Part shown: positions 43,458 through 52,860 of the stretch, piece after piece
Layout: every line of letters begins with the position of its first letter
How positions within the stretch are numbered: the stretch's first letter is position 1
NCBI RefSeq assembly: GCF_015711475.1
Contig: NZ_CP065027.1
Location: 2,046,001-2,110,000, forward strand
From: Actinomyces trachealis
GTDB taxonomy: Bacteria; Actinomycetota; Actinomycetes; Actinomycetales; Actinomycetaceae
Direction: 5' to 3'
DNA length: 64,000 bases
The notes under the pieces: model-generated
The model's input: the letters and a program-made list of their open reading frames with translations, nothing else
The model's database searches: none
Told to the model about the DNA's origin: nothing
Made by a program: the position numbers and the translations under genes

Positions 43458-45020
43458 CTAGCGCGCCAGGAAGAACTGCGCCGAGGGGTCGCCCGTCTCC
43501 TCCCGGTAGACGTAGCCGAGGCGGTCCATATGCTCGGTGAGTTCCCCTTCCACCTCCCCGTCACGGACCTCGAAAGCCGCCAGGATGCGACCGTAGTCGG
43601 CCCCGTCGGTGCGGTAGTGGAAAAGGGTGATGTTCCAGCGAGTCCCCAGCACCTCCAGGAAGCGGGTCAGCGCCCCCGGGGCCTCAGGGAACTCCAGGCT
43701 GAACAGCCGCTCCACCAGGCCCTCTGGGGCCCGCCCCCCGATCATGGAGCGCACGTGCACCTTGGCGAGCTCGTCATCCGTCAGGTCCACGACGCCGTAG
43801 CCTGCCGCCTCCAGGTCTGCCACGATCTCCCGGCGCTCCTCCCGGCCCCGGGTGAGCCGCACGCCCACGAAGATCCGGGCAGGCGCCCCCGGCGCGGCGG
43901 AGGCTGAGACCCGGTAGTTGAACTCCGTGACGGCCCGCCCGCCCAGCACACGCGCGAAGCGCAGAAACTCGCCCTGCACCTCAGGGATCGTGACCCCCAG
44001 GATCGCCTCCCGCTGCTCACCTATCTCGGAGCGCTCCGAGATGTAGCGCAGCTGGTGGAAGTTCAGGTTGGCGCCGGACAGCACGCAGGCCAGGCGCTCC
44101 CCCCGCAGACCGTGGGCCGCCACGTGCTTCTTCAAGCCCGCGAGCGCGAGCGCGCCGCTGGGCTCGGGCACCGCCCGCAGGTCCTCAAAGAGGTCGCGCA
44201 CCGCCGCGCTGGTCTCATCCGAAGACACGGTGATGACGTCGTCCAGTAGCTCGGCGCACAGGCGGAAGGTCTCGTCACCGATACGGCGCACCGCCACGCC
44301 CTCCGCGAAGAGCCCGACCCGTTCCAGGGTGACGGGCCGCCCGGCCTGGAGCGCGGCCGCCAGGCAGGCGGACTCCTCGTGCTCGACACCCACGACCTGC
44401 ACTTGCGGCATGAGCTGCTTGATCAGCACGGCGATCCCCGCTACCAGGCCGCCGCCACCCACAGGCACGAAGACCCGGTCGAGCTCGGCGTCCTGCTGGA
44501 TCATCTCCAGGCCTATGGTGCCCTGCCCGGCGATCACGCGCGGGTCGTCGAAGGGGGCGATGTAGGTCAGGGCGCACTCCTCGGCCAGGCGCAGGGCCTC
44601 CGCCTTGGCGGCGTCAAAGTTCTCCCCGTGCAGCAGCACCTCCCCACCGAGGGAGCGCACGGCATTCACCTTGATCTGGGGGGTGACGGTGGGCATGACG
44701 ATCAGCGAGTGCACGCCCAAGATGGCGGCGGAGCGGGCCACGCCCTGCGCGTGGTTCCCGGCGGAGGCGGTGACGACCCCACGGGCGCGGACCTCCTCGG
44801 GCAGGGCGCGCATGGCGTTGTAGGCGCCACGGATCTTGAAGGAGTGGACTGGCTGCAGGTCCTCCCGCTTGACCTCGACCGTGTTCCCCAGCCGGACGGA
44901 GAGGGACTCCATGACCTCCAGGGGGGTGTGCTCGGCGGCCTCGTAGACGGGGGCGCGCAGGATCGCGCGAAGGTACTGGGAGGAGTCCCACGGGGTATCG
45001 GTGCCGTCAGGTTTGTTCAC
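43458..45020 (-). CDS. ilvA: threonine ammonia-lyase, biosynthetic, with C-terminal regulatory domain
   Basis: A 520-residue PLP enzyme that deaminates threonine to 2-oxobutanoate, the first step to isoleucine. The PLP lysine is Lys62 in HSFKIRGAYNAM; SAGNHAQGVA, PFDDPRVIAGQGTI and VPVGGGGLVAGIA are typical. The C-terminal 180 residues hold two ACT-like units (REAILGVTIPEVQGEF and ALTRFLEVLGTRWNITLFHY), so it should be feedback-inhibited by isoleucine. It precedes ilvD by 320 bases on the same strand but with a gap and remnant between, so joint transcription is not clear. Confidence 0.94.
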   Translation of the reverse strand: MNKPDGTDTPWDSSQYLRAILRAPVYEAAEHTPLEVMESLSVRLGNTVEVKREDLQPVHSFKIRGAYNAMRALPEEVRARGVVTASAGNHAQGVARSAAILGVHSLIVMPTVTPQIKVNAVRSLGGEVLLHGENFDAAKAEALRLAEECALTYIAPFDDPRVIAGQGTIGLEMIQQDAELDRVFVPVGGGGLVAGIAVLIKQLMPQVQVVGVEHEESACLAAALQAGRPVTLERVGLFAEGVAVRRIGDETFRLCAELLDDVITVSSDETSAAVRDLFEDLRAVPEPSGALALAGLKKHVAAHGLRGERLACVLSGANLNFHQLRYISERSEIGEQREAILGVTIPEVQGEFLRFARVLGGRAVTEFNYRVSASAAPGAPARIFVGVRLTRGREERREIVADLEAAGYGVVDLTDDELAKVHVRSMIGGRAPEGLVERLFSLEFPEAPGALTRFLEVLGTRWNITLFHYRTDGADYGRILAAFEVRDGEVEGELTEHMDRLGYVYREETGDPSAQFFLAR

Positions 45021-45340
45021 GCCGTCAGCCTAGAGGAGTCGGCTCGCGGCCCCGTCGGCGCCGCCGCATACGATGGTGGGGCCTTCTCCGGCACCTCCTC
45101 CCGGACCACCTAAGCGTCCTTGCCGGGGAAGGAGGGGGCCAGGGAGGAGGCGAAGGCCGTGACCAAACCGAGGGGCAGGCACGTCAAACCCGCGAGGGCA
45201 AGGTAACGGCCCCGCAGATGAGCGAAACCGTTAACTCAGTCGCCCACCTGGTCCGGGCCGTCGGTGTCCTTGTGGATGCCCCCAGTCGATGGTTCGTATA
45301 AGCCCTCGGCGAGTGCGCGCAACCTCGCCCTACCCGCACC
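45021..45340. other. gap between ilvD and ilvA with an MFS-type remnant
   Basis: Apart from a short decayed frame at 45110-45235 (listed separately), I see nothing in these 320 bases. The promoter of ilvA should lie within about 100 bases of 45020. Confidence 0.4.
45110..45235 (-). pseudogene. C-terminal scrap of a membrane transporter
   Basis: Between a stop and a TAG the frame reads FAHLRGRYLALAGLTCLPLG, then LVTAFASSLAPSFPGKDA. The RGRYLALAGLT string is like that before helix 11 of MFS drug exporters (RGRYLA-x-x-GL). Only 41 codons remain. It seems to be the relic of a deleted transporter gene. Confidence 0.35.
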
Positions 45341-47224
45341 TCACATGCCGAGCTTGCGGAGGTCTCGCACGGCGCCGAGGTCGGCGGACGTGGCGAGCAT
45401 GGCGTAGGCGCGAAGCGCCGCGCTCACATGGCGCGGGCGCTCCTCGTGTGGCGTCCAGGCGGCCTCACCCCGGGCCTCCTCGGCGGCGCGGCGCGAGGCG
45501 ATCTCGTCGTCGGACAGGCGCACGGAAATGGAGCGGGCCGGGATGTCGATGTCAATCCGGTCCCCGTCGCGCACCAGGCCGATCAGCCCGCCCGCCGCCG
45601 CCTCCGGGGAGACGTGCCCGATAGACAGGCCGGAGGTGCCCCCGGAGAAGCGCCCGTCCGTGATCAGGGCGCACTCCTTACCCAGGTGCATCGACTTGAT
45701 GTAGGTGGTGGGGTACAGCATCTCCTGCATGCCTGGGCCGCCGCGCGGCCCCTCATGGCTGATGACGACGACGTCGCCCGCCTGTACCCGCCCCCCGAGG
45801 ATCCCCGCGACCGCGTCCTCCTGGGACTCGAAGACCACGGCGCTCCCGGAGAACACCAGGACGGCGGGGTCCACCCCGGCGGTCTTGACGATGCACCCCT
45901 TCTCGGCAATGTTGCCGAAGAGCACGGCCAGGCCGCCGTCGGCGGAGAAGGCGTGCTCCCGGTCGCGGACCACCCCGGCTGCCCGGTCCGTGTCCAGAGA
46001 CTCCCAGCGGGAGGCCTGGGAGAACATCTCGGTGGTGCGCACCCCGGCGGGGGCGGCCAGGTAGCCGATGCGGACCTCCTGGCTGACGGCGGAGCCGGGC
46101 ACGCCGTCGGGGCCGGGACGGGCGACATCGTAGGCGGCCAGCGTCTCCGCCAGGGTGCCCCGCATGACGTTGCGTACCTGGGTGTCCAGCAGCCCGCAAC
46201 GGTCCAGCTCACCCAGGATCCCCATGATGCCGCCCGCACGGTGCACGTCCTCAATGTGCACCAGGCTGGTGGAGGGGGCCACCTTGCACAGGTGCGGGAC
46301 CACGCGGGAGAGACGGTCGATGTCCGCCATGTGGAAGTCCACGTCGGCCTCCTGGGCAGCGGCCAGCAGGTGCAGCACGGTGTTGGTGGAGCCGCCCATG
46401 GCGATATCCAGGCACATGGCGTTCTCGAAGGCCGCCTTGGTGGCAATGGCACGGGGCAGGACGGTCTCGTCGCCCTGCTCGTAGTAGGCCTTGGTGAGAG
46501 CGACGACCTGGCGGCCTGCAGCCCGGAACAGATCACCCCGGTCGGCGTGGGTGGCCAGCAGGGTGCCGTTCATCGGCAGGGCCAGGCCCAGGGCCTCGGT
46601 CAGGCAGTTCATGGAGTTGGCGGTGAACATGCCGGAGCAGGAGCCGCAGGTGGGGCAGGCCAGGCGCTCGATAGTGTTGATGGTCTCCTCACTCACGGTG
46701 GGGTCGGCGGCGTCCATCATGGCGTCGATCAGGTCCAGCTTGCGGCTGGTGCCGTCGGCGGCGGTGGTGCGGCCGGATTCCATGGGGCCGCCGGAGACGA
46801 AGACCGTGGGGATGTTCAGGCGCAGAGCGGCCATGAGCATGCCGGGGGTGATCTTGTCGCAGTTGGAGATACACACCAGGGCGTCGGCGCAGTGGGCGGC
46901 AGCCACGTACTCCACGGAGTCGGCGATCAGGTCGCGGCTGGGCAGGGAGTAGAGCATACCGTTGTGCCCCATGGCGATGCCGTCGTCGACGGCGATGGTG
47001 TTGAACTCCTTGGCGATACCGCCAGCAGCCTCGACCTGCTCGGCCACCAGGCGGCCTACGTCGCGCAGGCCCACGTGGCCGGGGACGAACTGGGTGAAGG
47101 AGTTGGCGATGGCAATGATGGGCTTGCCGAAGTCCTCGTCCTTGACGCCTGTGGCGCGCCACAGGGCGCGGGCCCCCGCCATGTTGCGGCCGGAGGTTGA
47201 GGTGGCGCTGCGGTACTGCGGCAT
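45341..47224 (-). CDS. ilvD: dihydroxy-acid dehydratase
   Basis: A 627-residue iron-sulfur dehydratase of branched-chain amino acid synthesis. Cluster cysteines are in [12 protein letters not shown] and [46 protein letters not shown] and [16 protein letters not shown] are diagnostic. It dehydrates dihydroxy-isovalerate and dihydroxy-methylvalerate. The ATG at 47224 follows GGAG and gives the usual [20 protein letters not shown] start; the long upstream frame to 47374 is not needed. Confidence 0.96.
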   Translation of the reverse strand: MPQYRSATSTSGRNMAGARALWRATGVKDEDFGKPIIAIANSFTQFVPGHVGLRDVGRLVAEQVEAAGGIAKEFNTIAVDDGIAMGHNGMLYSLPSRDLIADSVEYVAAAHCADALVCISNCDKITPGMLMAALRLNIPTVFVSGGPMESGRTTAADGTSRKLDLIDAMMDAADPTVSEETINTIERLACPTCGSCSGMFTANSMNCLTEALGLALPMNGTLLATHADRGDLFRAAGRQVVALTKAYYEQGDETVLPRAIATKAAFENAMCLDIAMGGSTNTVLHLLAAAQEADVDFHMADIDRLSRVVPHLCKVAPSTSLVHIEDVHRAGGIMGILGELDRCGLLDTQVRNVMRGTLAETLAAYDVARPGPDGVPGSAVSQEVRIGYLAAPAGVRTTEMFSQASRWESLDTDRAAGVVRDREHAFSADGGLAVLFGNIAEKGCIVKTAGVDPAVLVFSGSAVVFESQEDAVAGILGGRVQAGDVVVISHEGPRGGPGMQEMLYPTTYIKSMHLGKECALITDGRFSGGTSGLSIGHVSPEAAAGGLIGLVRDGDRIDIDIPARSISVRLSDDEIASRRAAEEARGEAAWTPHEERPRHVSAALRAYAMLATSADLGAVRDLRKLGM

Positions 47225-47581
47225 GGGGGCTCCTGGAGTATGGGCGGCACGGTGTCGAAAGCTGTGGCCAGGGTAGTGCGGTGGTCGTGCCGCAGAGTCG
47301 TGGGTGTCATCACGCGGGCCCCGGGCTGCCTGGTCCCCCGCCGACGGGAGGCCAGTCAAGCACCGGTCAAACAATAATGCCTTCGGCGTGACGACGGCGT
47401 TCCGAGGGCATCGACCACCCTTCGCGGCCCTCAGCCAAACACCAGTCGAGCAGCTGTGCAGGCTCGTTCGCGTGCGGAGCTAAACAGGCAGCCTCCTGCA
47501 GGCCCGGCGGTGCCCCCGGCCGCCGTGGTGCACGGCGGCCGGGGGCACCGGTGAACAGCCTCGCGGCTCAGCAGCCGCTGG
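47225..47581. other. intergenic region with FKBP terminator and ilvD promoter
   Basis: Holds the strong hairpin at 47508-47550 and, nearer 47225-47420, the expected promoter and leader of ilvD. I did not find a leader peptide with runs of branched-chain codons. No gene is visible. Confidence 0.4.
47508..47550 (-). terminator. strong terminator hairpin downstream of FKBP gene
   Basis: GGTGCCCCCGGCCGCCGT (47509-47526) and its exact reverse complement (47532-47549) form an 18-bp perfect stem with a five-base loop, 19 bp with the closing pair at 47508/47550. It lies 32 bases beyond the FKBP stop and more than 280 bases before ilvD. Confidence 0.8.
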
Positions 47582-47989
47582 TCACATGACCCCGAGGATC
47601 TCGGTGACGAAGACCAGGGTGTCACCGCCCTTAATGCCAGCCTGGGGCACGCCGCGGTCGCCGTAGCCCAGCTCGGAGGGGATGGACAGCAGCACGCGGG
47701 AGCCGACGCGCTGCCCCACCAGGCCGTCGTCCCAGCCGCAGATGACCATGCCGACACCGATCTGGAAGCTCAGCGGCTGGCCGCGGTCGTAGGAGTTGTC
47801 AAAGACCTCACCGTTCCAGGACTGGCCCAGGTAGTGGCAGACGATGGTGTCCCCGGCCTCTACCTGCTGGCCAGTACCGGCGTCGAGGACCTGGACCTGC
47901 AGGCCCTCGGGGGCCTCCTCGCCGGGAAAGCTCAGGACGGGCTTGGTGCCTTTGGCCCCTTCGACGGTGGGCATGCTCGTGTTGATCAT
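47582..47989 (-). CDS. FKBP-type peptidyl-prolyl cis-trans isomerase
   Basis: A 135-residue single FKBP domain, apparently cytosolic. VCHYLGQSWNGEVFDNSYDR, FQIGVGMVICGWDDGLVGQR, VLLSIPSELGYGDRG and DTLVFVTEIL align through the whole fold; Tyr, Phe, Asp, Trp and Phe residues of the catalytic pocket are in their normal places. It should speed prolyl bond isomerisation in folding. The terminator immediately downstream isolates it. Confidence 0.9.
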   Translation of the reverse strand: MINTSMPTVEGAKGTKPVLSFPGEEAPEGLQVQVLDAGTGQQVEAGDTIVCHYLGQSWNGEVFDNSYDRGQPLSFQIGVGMVICGWDDGLVGQRVGSRVLLSIPSELGYGDRGVPQAGIKGGDTLVFVTEILGVM

Positions 47990-48131
47990 GGCCCCAGGTT
48001 ACGGGAAGGCAAGCGCCTGCCACCACCATGGTGCCGTGCGGCTCCGCAGTAGTGACAGACGCAAGTTCAAGAGACCGGGGCCCGTCAAGCCCCAGCCAGT
48101 GGTCAGGGTCGGCCTGCCTCCCCCGCAGGCC

Positions 48132-49112
48132 TCAGCTGTCCCGCAGGATCGCCAGGATCCGCAGAAACTCCACGTACATCCACACCAGGGTGACCACCAG
48201 GCCGAAGGCGCCGGCCCAGGCGTAGCGGGTAGGCAGCCCCTGCTCCACGCCCCGCTGGACAGCATCGAAGTCCAGCACCAGGCTCAGGGCCGCCATGACC
48301 ACCGCGAGCAAGCCGATCACCAGGCCGATCGGGATCCCGGCGATCGTCATGCCCCGCAGCCCCCACGGGTCGGAGACCACGCCGGTGACCACCAGCCCGA
48401 AGTTCACCAGGGAGAACACCAGGTAGCCGCCCATGGCTATCAGCAGGACCTTGCTGGCCTTGGCGGACAGGCGGAACCCGGCCCGGGTGTAGGCCAGCAG
48501 CATCACGCCGAAGGTGGCGGCGCTGGCCAGCACCGCCTGCAGCACGATACCGGGGTAGAGGTTCTCCATGATCCCGGAGAAGCCTCCCAGCATGGCCCCC
48601 TCGAACACGGCGTAGACCATTATCAGCAGCGGGCTGGGCTCACGCTTGAAGGTGTTGACCAGGCCCAGGACCAGCGCGCCAACGGCCCCGACCGCCAGTG
48701 CCCCCAGCCCGATCGCCCCGAGCTTGGCGTCCGTGGAGGACACCAGTCCCCAGGTCACCGCCCCGGTAGCCAGGATCACCGCGAAGATCCCGGCGGTGCG
48801 CATGACGACGTCGTCGTAGGTCATGCGGCCGCGGTCCACGTTGGTGGCCGACGGCGCCGCGTACTGCTGCTCCAGGTGGATGAGCTGCTGCGGGTTCACG
48901 TCGCCGTAGGCGCTGGTGGGGCGCTGTGAGGCGGGGGCACCGTAACCGGCCCCGTAGCCGTAGGCCGTGCTCGGCGGGTACTGGTCCGCCGGAAGGCCCT
49001 GCCTGTGCTGCCCCACCTGGTAGCCCGGCATGGTCGGGTATCCAGCGGGCGTCGTCAGGGTGGCGGCGCGGCCGTTGAAGGCAGGGTTCTTGGTGAAGAA
49101 GGGGTTAGACAT
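48132..49112 (-). CDS. Bax inhibitor-1/YccA family membrane protein
   Basis: A 326-residue protein. A Gly/Tyr/Pro-rich cytoplasmic head of about 85 residues (STAYGYGAGYGAPASQRPTS) is followed by seven helices of the BI-1/YccA fold (TYDDVVMRTAGIFAVILATG, FEGAMLGGFSGIMENLYPGI, WAGAFGLVVTLVWMYVEFLR). The terminal ILAIL fits the family's conserved acidic and hydrophobic end. The likely role is ion leak or membrane protease modulation. GGAGAGC precedes the ATG at 49112. Confidence 0.87.
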   Translation of the reverse strand: MSNPFFTKNPAFNGRAATLTTPAGYPTMPGYQVGQHRQGLPADQYPPSTAYGYGAGYGAPASQRPTSAYGDVNPQQLIHLEQQYAAPSATNVDRGRMTYDDVVMRTAGIFAVILATGAVTWGLVSSTDAKLGAIGLGALAVGAVGALVLGLVNTFKREPSPLLIMVYAVFEGAMLGGFSGIMENLYPGIVLQAVLASAATFGVMLLAYTRAGFRLSAKASKVLLIAMGGYLVFSLVNFGLVVTGVVSDPWGLRGMTIAGIPIGLVIGLLAVVMAALSLVLDFDAVQRGVEQGLPTRYAWAGAFGLVVTLVWMYVEFLRILAILRDS

Positions 49113-49413
49113 CTGCTCTCCGATCTCCGATTCCTTGTCAGGCCAGGGGCACCTGACGCAACAAGCCCATTGTGCCAGGCATTCCCTGGACACCGCCGGG
49201 CAGGTCTACACAGTGACCGCGTTGGCCACGGCCCGCCCCAGCACTTCAGTCTGACCACGACAGGCCCTCCTCCCAGAGGATGATCCGCCTCCGCCTGCAG
49301 GCACGCACCAGGGCACCAGCATTTTCCTCTGAGCGACCGATCTGCTGCAGGCTGCCGGTCCCTAGCCTGGACCCAGCAGGCAGGAAAGCCGCTGGAAACG
49401 AAAGGCCCCGCTC

Positions 49414-50343
49414 ATGATCGAAGCAGTCAACCTCAGCAAGCGCTACGGCAGCAAGCTCGCCGTCGACAACATCTCCTTCACGGTTGAGCCCGGCACCGTC
49501 ACCGGCTTCCTAGGCCCCAACGGCGCTGGCAAGTCCACGACGATGCGCATGATCATGGGCCTGGACAAGCCCACCTCCGGCACTGTAACGGTCAACGGCA
49601 AGCCCTACCAGGACCTGAAGGCCCCCCTGTGTGAGGTCGGTGCGCTGCTGGACGCCAAGGGCCTGCACGGCTCACGCACCGCCCGCGCCCACCTGCTACA
49701 GCTGGCGGTCTCCAACGGGATCCCCACCCGGCGGGTAGACGAGGTGCTGGAGCTGACCGGCCTGACCAGCGTGGCCAGGAAGCGCGTAAAGGGCTTCTCC
49801 CTGGGCATGGGCCAGCGCCTGGGCATGGCCGCCGCCCTGCTGGGCGACCCGCAGGTGCTGATCTTTGACGAGCCGGTCAACGGCCTGGACCCCGAGGGCG
49901 TCAAATGGGTCCGTGAGACCTGCCGCGCCCTGGCCGCGGAGGGCCGCACCGTGTTCATCTCCTCCCACCTGATGAGCGAGATGTCGCAGACCGCCGACCA
50001 CCTCATCGTCATCGGCCGGGGCCACATCCTCACCTCCGGCCCCGTAGACCAGGTGATCTCCTCCGCCACCTCGGACCGGGTGCGCGTCGCCTCCTCCCAG
50101 GTGTCTGAGCTGGCGCAGGCCCTGGCCTCCCACGGTATCCAGGCCGTGGCTACCGCCCCCGGGGTGCTGGAGACGACGACGGCGAGCGCCGCACAGGTCG
50201 GTGAGGCCGCAGCCGCCCACGGGGTGGTGCTGCACGAGCTGACCACCGTCAAGGCCTCCCTGGAGGATGCCTACCTGGAGCTAACCAGCGGGGAGGTCGA
50301 GTACTCCACCGGCCCCGCCGCCTCCCTGCCCCCGACCGCCTGA
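49414..50343 (+). CDS. ABC transporter ATP-binding protein (bacitracin/lantibiotic-export type)
   Basis: A 309-residue ABC ATPase. Walker A GPNGAGKST (about residues 37-45), Q-loop region near MIMGLDKPTSGTVTV, signature FSLGMGQRLGMAAAL, Walker B VLIFDEPVNGLDPEG and H-switch SSHLMSEM are all intact. The last 100 residues are the long C-terminal extension of exporters of the BcrA/CcmA group. It forms a unit with the permease at 50.4 kb, 32 bases later, and the two-component system. Substrate is a cationic peptide or drug by analogy, not proven. Confidence 0.92.
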   Translation: MIEAVNLSKRYGSKLAVDNISFTVEPGTVTGFLGPNGAGKSTTMRMIMGLDKPTSGTVTVNGKPYQDLKAPLCEVGALLDAKGLHGSRTARAHLLQLAVSNGIPTRRVDEVLELTGLTSVARKRVKGFSLGMGQRLGMAAALLGDPQVLIFDEPVNGLDPEGVKWVRETCRALAAEGRTVFISSHLMSEMSQTADHLIVIGRGHILTSGPVDQVISSATSDRVRVASSQVSELAQALASHGIQAVATAPGVLETTTASAAQVGEAAAAHGVVLHELTTVKASLEDAYLELTSGEVEYSTGPAASLPPTA

Positions 50344-50375
50344 ACCACCAAGCTAGACCCGAAGGAAGAACGACC

Positions 50376-51218
50376 ATGAGCACCACCGCAGTCGCCCCAT
50401 CCACCCCCCAGTCCCGCCCCCGCCTGCGTATCCAGGGCAGGCAGAACTTCCTGACCCTGGTCCGCTCCGAGTGGATCAAGATCCGTTCCGTGGCATCCAC
50501 CTGGGTCACTGCCGCCCTGAGCGTGTCCAGCACCGTGCTGCTGGGTGCTGCCCTGGCGATCGCCTACGCCAGCACCCCCGAGACGGCTGGGCAGGCCAAG
50601 CACATGGTGGCTGCTGGCTCGGCCTTCGGACACCTGGTGGTGTCCGTGCTCGGCGCCCTGGCTATCACCGGTGAGTACAGCTCCGGGCAGATCCGCTCCT
50701 CCCTGGCCGCCGCCCCCCAGCGCACCCGCCTGATGACCGCCAAGGCGCTGGTCGTCTCCGCGCTGGCCTTCCTCCTGGGAGCGTCCTCCGTGCTGCTGTC
50801 CTGGGCCGTGTCCGCCCCTTTCATGGGGGAGCACGCCGGCTCCCTGACCGACTCCCACTACCTGGGCTACGTGTGGGGCGTCGGCCTGAGCTTCGTGGTC
50901 ATCACCCTGATGTCCCTGGCCCTGGGCTACCTCCTGCGCTCCACCGCAGGTACTATCACCGTGTGCACGGTGCTGCTCTTCGTGCTGCAGATCCCTCTGG
51001 TCCTGGCGTCCACGAAGTGGCGGTCCGTCCTCTGGGTCGTCAACCTGCTGCCCGCGAACGCCGTGCAGGCGCTGGCCGACCCTTACAGCCTGGCCCACAC
51101 CTGGGGCGCGGAAGGGTCCTTCTCTCTCTCCCAGCCGCTGATGGTGGCCGTCGCCGCCGCCTGGGCCCTGGTGCCACTGCTCGCCGCCTGGCTCACCTTC
51201 ACCAAGCGCGACGCCTGA
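50376..51218 (+). CDS. ABC transporter permease
   Basis: A 280-residue permease with six predicted helices and a cytoplasmic N-terminal head. The sequence (LTLVRSEWIKIRSVASTWVT, TGEYSSGQIRSSLAAAPQRT, MTAKALVVSALAFLLG) is that of ABC-2 type transporters in which the first helix follows a conserved SEWIKIRS motif. GAAGGAAG lies before the ATG. It is cotranscribed with the ATPase upstream. Confidence 0.9.
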   Translation: MSTTAVAPSTPQSRPRLRIQGRQNFLTLVRSEWIKIRSVASTWVTAALSVSSTVLLGAALAIAYASTPETAGQAKHMVAAGSAFGHLVVSVLGALAITGEYSSGQIRSSLAAAPQRTRLMTAKALVVSALAFLLGASSVLLSWAVSAPFMGEHAGSLTDSHYLGYVWGVGLSFVVITLMSLALGYLLRSTAGTITVCTVLLFVLQIPLVLASTKWRSVLWVVNLLPANAVQALADPYSLAHTWGAEGSFSLSQPLMVAVAAAWALVPLLAAWLTFTKRDA

Positions 51219-51354
51219 GACCAGGACGGGCCACCACCACCGGCACTACTGGCAGGCTCTGACCACACCCCACCACCAACCGCAGCGGGCGGGCGCCACC
51301 AGGGCGCCGCCCGCCGGTCGACCGTCCCTCAACCCATCCGGCCACAATGGCCTC

Positions 51355-52860
51355 ATGCCGCCCAGCCAGGACATACCGATGACCGTCTCCCCCGCCGCCA
51401 CGCGCCTGATGCGCTGGCAGGAGCGCCATGCCGCGCTCGCGGACGCGCTGCTCGCACTCGTCATCCTCACTCTGGGCCTGCCCATGGGGATGCTGACCGC
51501 TCATCGGGAGCTCACCGCTACCCACAGCGGGTGGCTCGCCGTGACCTACATGGTCTGGGCGGTGTGCAGTCTGGGGCTGGCGCTGCGCCGCCGACTGCCG
51601 GTGCTGACCTGGGCTGTGGTGACCTTCGCCCCACCGGCACACCTTGCCGCCAGCAGGACGGTCTTCCACCTGCAAGGCACCGATATTTCCCTCGCCAGCC
51701 AGGCCCTGACCGCCGTCGTCATGCTCGGAACCCCACTGAGCCTGGCGACGCTGGCCACCCGCTACCGCATGGGCTGGGCCTGGGCCGCCTGCGTGGCCTC
51801 GGTCCTGGCCTGCGTCGCGGTCAGCTCCAGCCTCCTGCCCCTGGCTCTCATCAACGTCATCGGGACACTGGTGGGCATCATCTTGCGTATCCAAAATGCC
51901 CAGCTCGTCCAGATCCGTGAGCGCTCGGCGCGCCTGTCCCTGGCCCGCGAGCAGACGATGATGCTGGCCACCGCCAACGAGCGCAGCCGCATCGCCCGGG
52001 AGATGCACGATATCGTCGCCCACTCCCTTGCCGTCATGATCACAATGGCCGACGGCGCAGCCGCCGCCGTAGACCGCAACCCCGAGATGGCCAAACAGGC
52101 CCTGACAGCACTCGGGGACACCGGCCGCTCAGCCCTGGCGGACACCCGGCGGCTCGTGGGCGTCCTGCGCGACGACCCCGGCGCCTCCTCCGCCCCGCAC
52201 GGTGGCGGCGATCCTGCTGAGCAGGCTGACGGCGCGACTGCCTCCGGCGGCTGCGTGCCCCAGACCACCCAGCCGCCCACCACCGGGACCCTGCCCGTGG
52301 TCCGCGACCTGCCGGTACCCGAGTTCGCCCCGCCCGGGACCGTGGCTCCCAGCGAGCCAAGCGGGCCGATCGCTGACCTGCGCCGTCGTGCGACCGACGC
52401 CACCGAGGACCGCACCACCGGCGAGATCCCGTTGGCCCCAGCGCCCGAGACCGGGGACTTGGAGATCTTGGTCGGGCGGTTCCAGGCCGCCGGGGTCCCG
52501 GTGTCCTACACCTGGAGCGGCGCCCCCCTGCCCGAGGACAAAGGGCTGCAGCTCACGCTCTTCCGCATCACGCAGGAGTCGATGACGAATATCCTGCGCT
52601 ACGCCCCCACCACCAAGGACGTCCAGGTCACCGTGCAGCGGCACACGGGCACGGTGGTCCTGACCGTCACCAACGAGGCCGTCCCCGGCGCCACGCCCAT
52701 GCACGGCTCAGGCAAGGGGCTCATTGGGATGCGCGAGCGTGCCTCCGTCTATGGTGGGACCGTGGAGGCTGGACCAACCCCCACCGGCTGGCAGGTTCGT
52801 GCCGTGCTGCGCTGGGACGAGGACGACGAAGGGACATCACCGTGGCAGCTGCCGCTCTGA
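51355..52860 (+). CDS. sensor histidine kinase, NarL/DesK type
   Basis: A 501-residue sensor with a short head, four or five membrane helices (about 35-185) and a HisKA_3 dimerisation helix containing His217 in AREMHDIVAHSLAV. A variable linker of about 100 residues full of Pro, Thr and Gly, and a HATPase_c domain (FRITQESMTNILRYAPTTKD, GSGKGLIGMRERASVYGG) complete it. The linker between HisKA_3 and the ATPase domain is unusually long. With the response regulator, which overlaps its end by 19 bases, it should sense an envelope stress and induce the adjacent ABC exporter. Confidence 0.9.
   Translation: MPPSQDIPMTVSPAATRLMRWQERHAALADALLALVILTLGLPMGMLTAHRELTATHSGWLAVTYMVWAVCSLGLALRRRLPVLTWAVVTFAPPAHLAASRTVFHLQGTDISLASQALTAVVMLGTPLSLATLATRYRMGWAWAACVASVLACVAVSSSLLPLALINVIGTLVGIILRIQNAQLVQIRERSARLSLAREQTMMLATANERSRIAREMHDIVAHSLAVMITMADGAAAAVDRNPEMAKQALTALGDTGRSALADTRRLVGVLRDDPGASSAPHGGGDPAEQADGATASGGCVPQTTQPPTTGTLPVVRDLPVPEFAPPGTVAPSEPSGPIADLRRRATDATEDRTTGEIPLAPAPETGDLEILVGRFQAAGVPVSYTWSGAPLPEDKGLQLTLFRITQESMTNILRYAPTTKDVQVTVQRHTGTVVLTVTNEAVPGATPMHGSGKGLIGMRERASVYGGTVEAGPTPTGWQVRAVLRWDEDDEGTSPWQLPL

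Noticed and set aside
45428..47200. Long plus-strand open frame opposite ilvD
   Set aside because: It is the complementary shadow of a clear core gene in GC-rich DNA; its protein is low-complexity Gly/Val/His-rich and fits no family.
47225..47420. Attenuator leader peptide before ilvD
   Set aside because: No short frame rich in Ile, Leu or Val codons with a following hairpin was visible.
50271..51098. Gly/His/Gln-rich minus-strand frame opposite the ABC permease
   Set aside because: Composition is typical of antisense reading; the plus-strand gene has the conserved SEWIKIRS permease motif.
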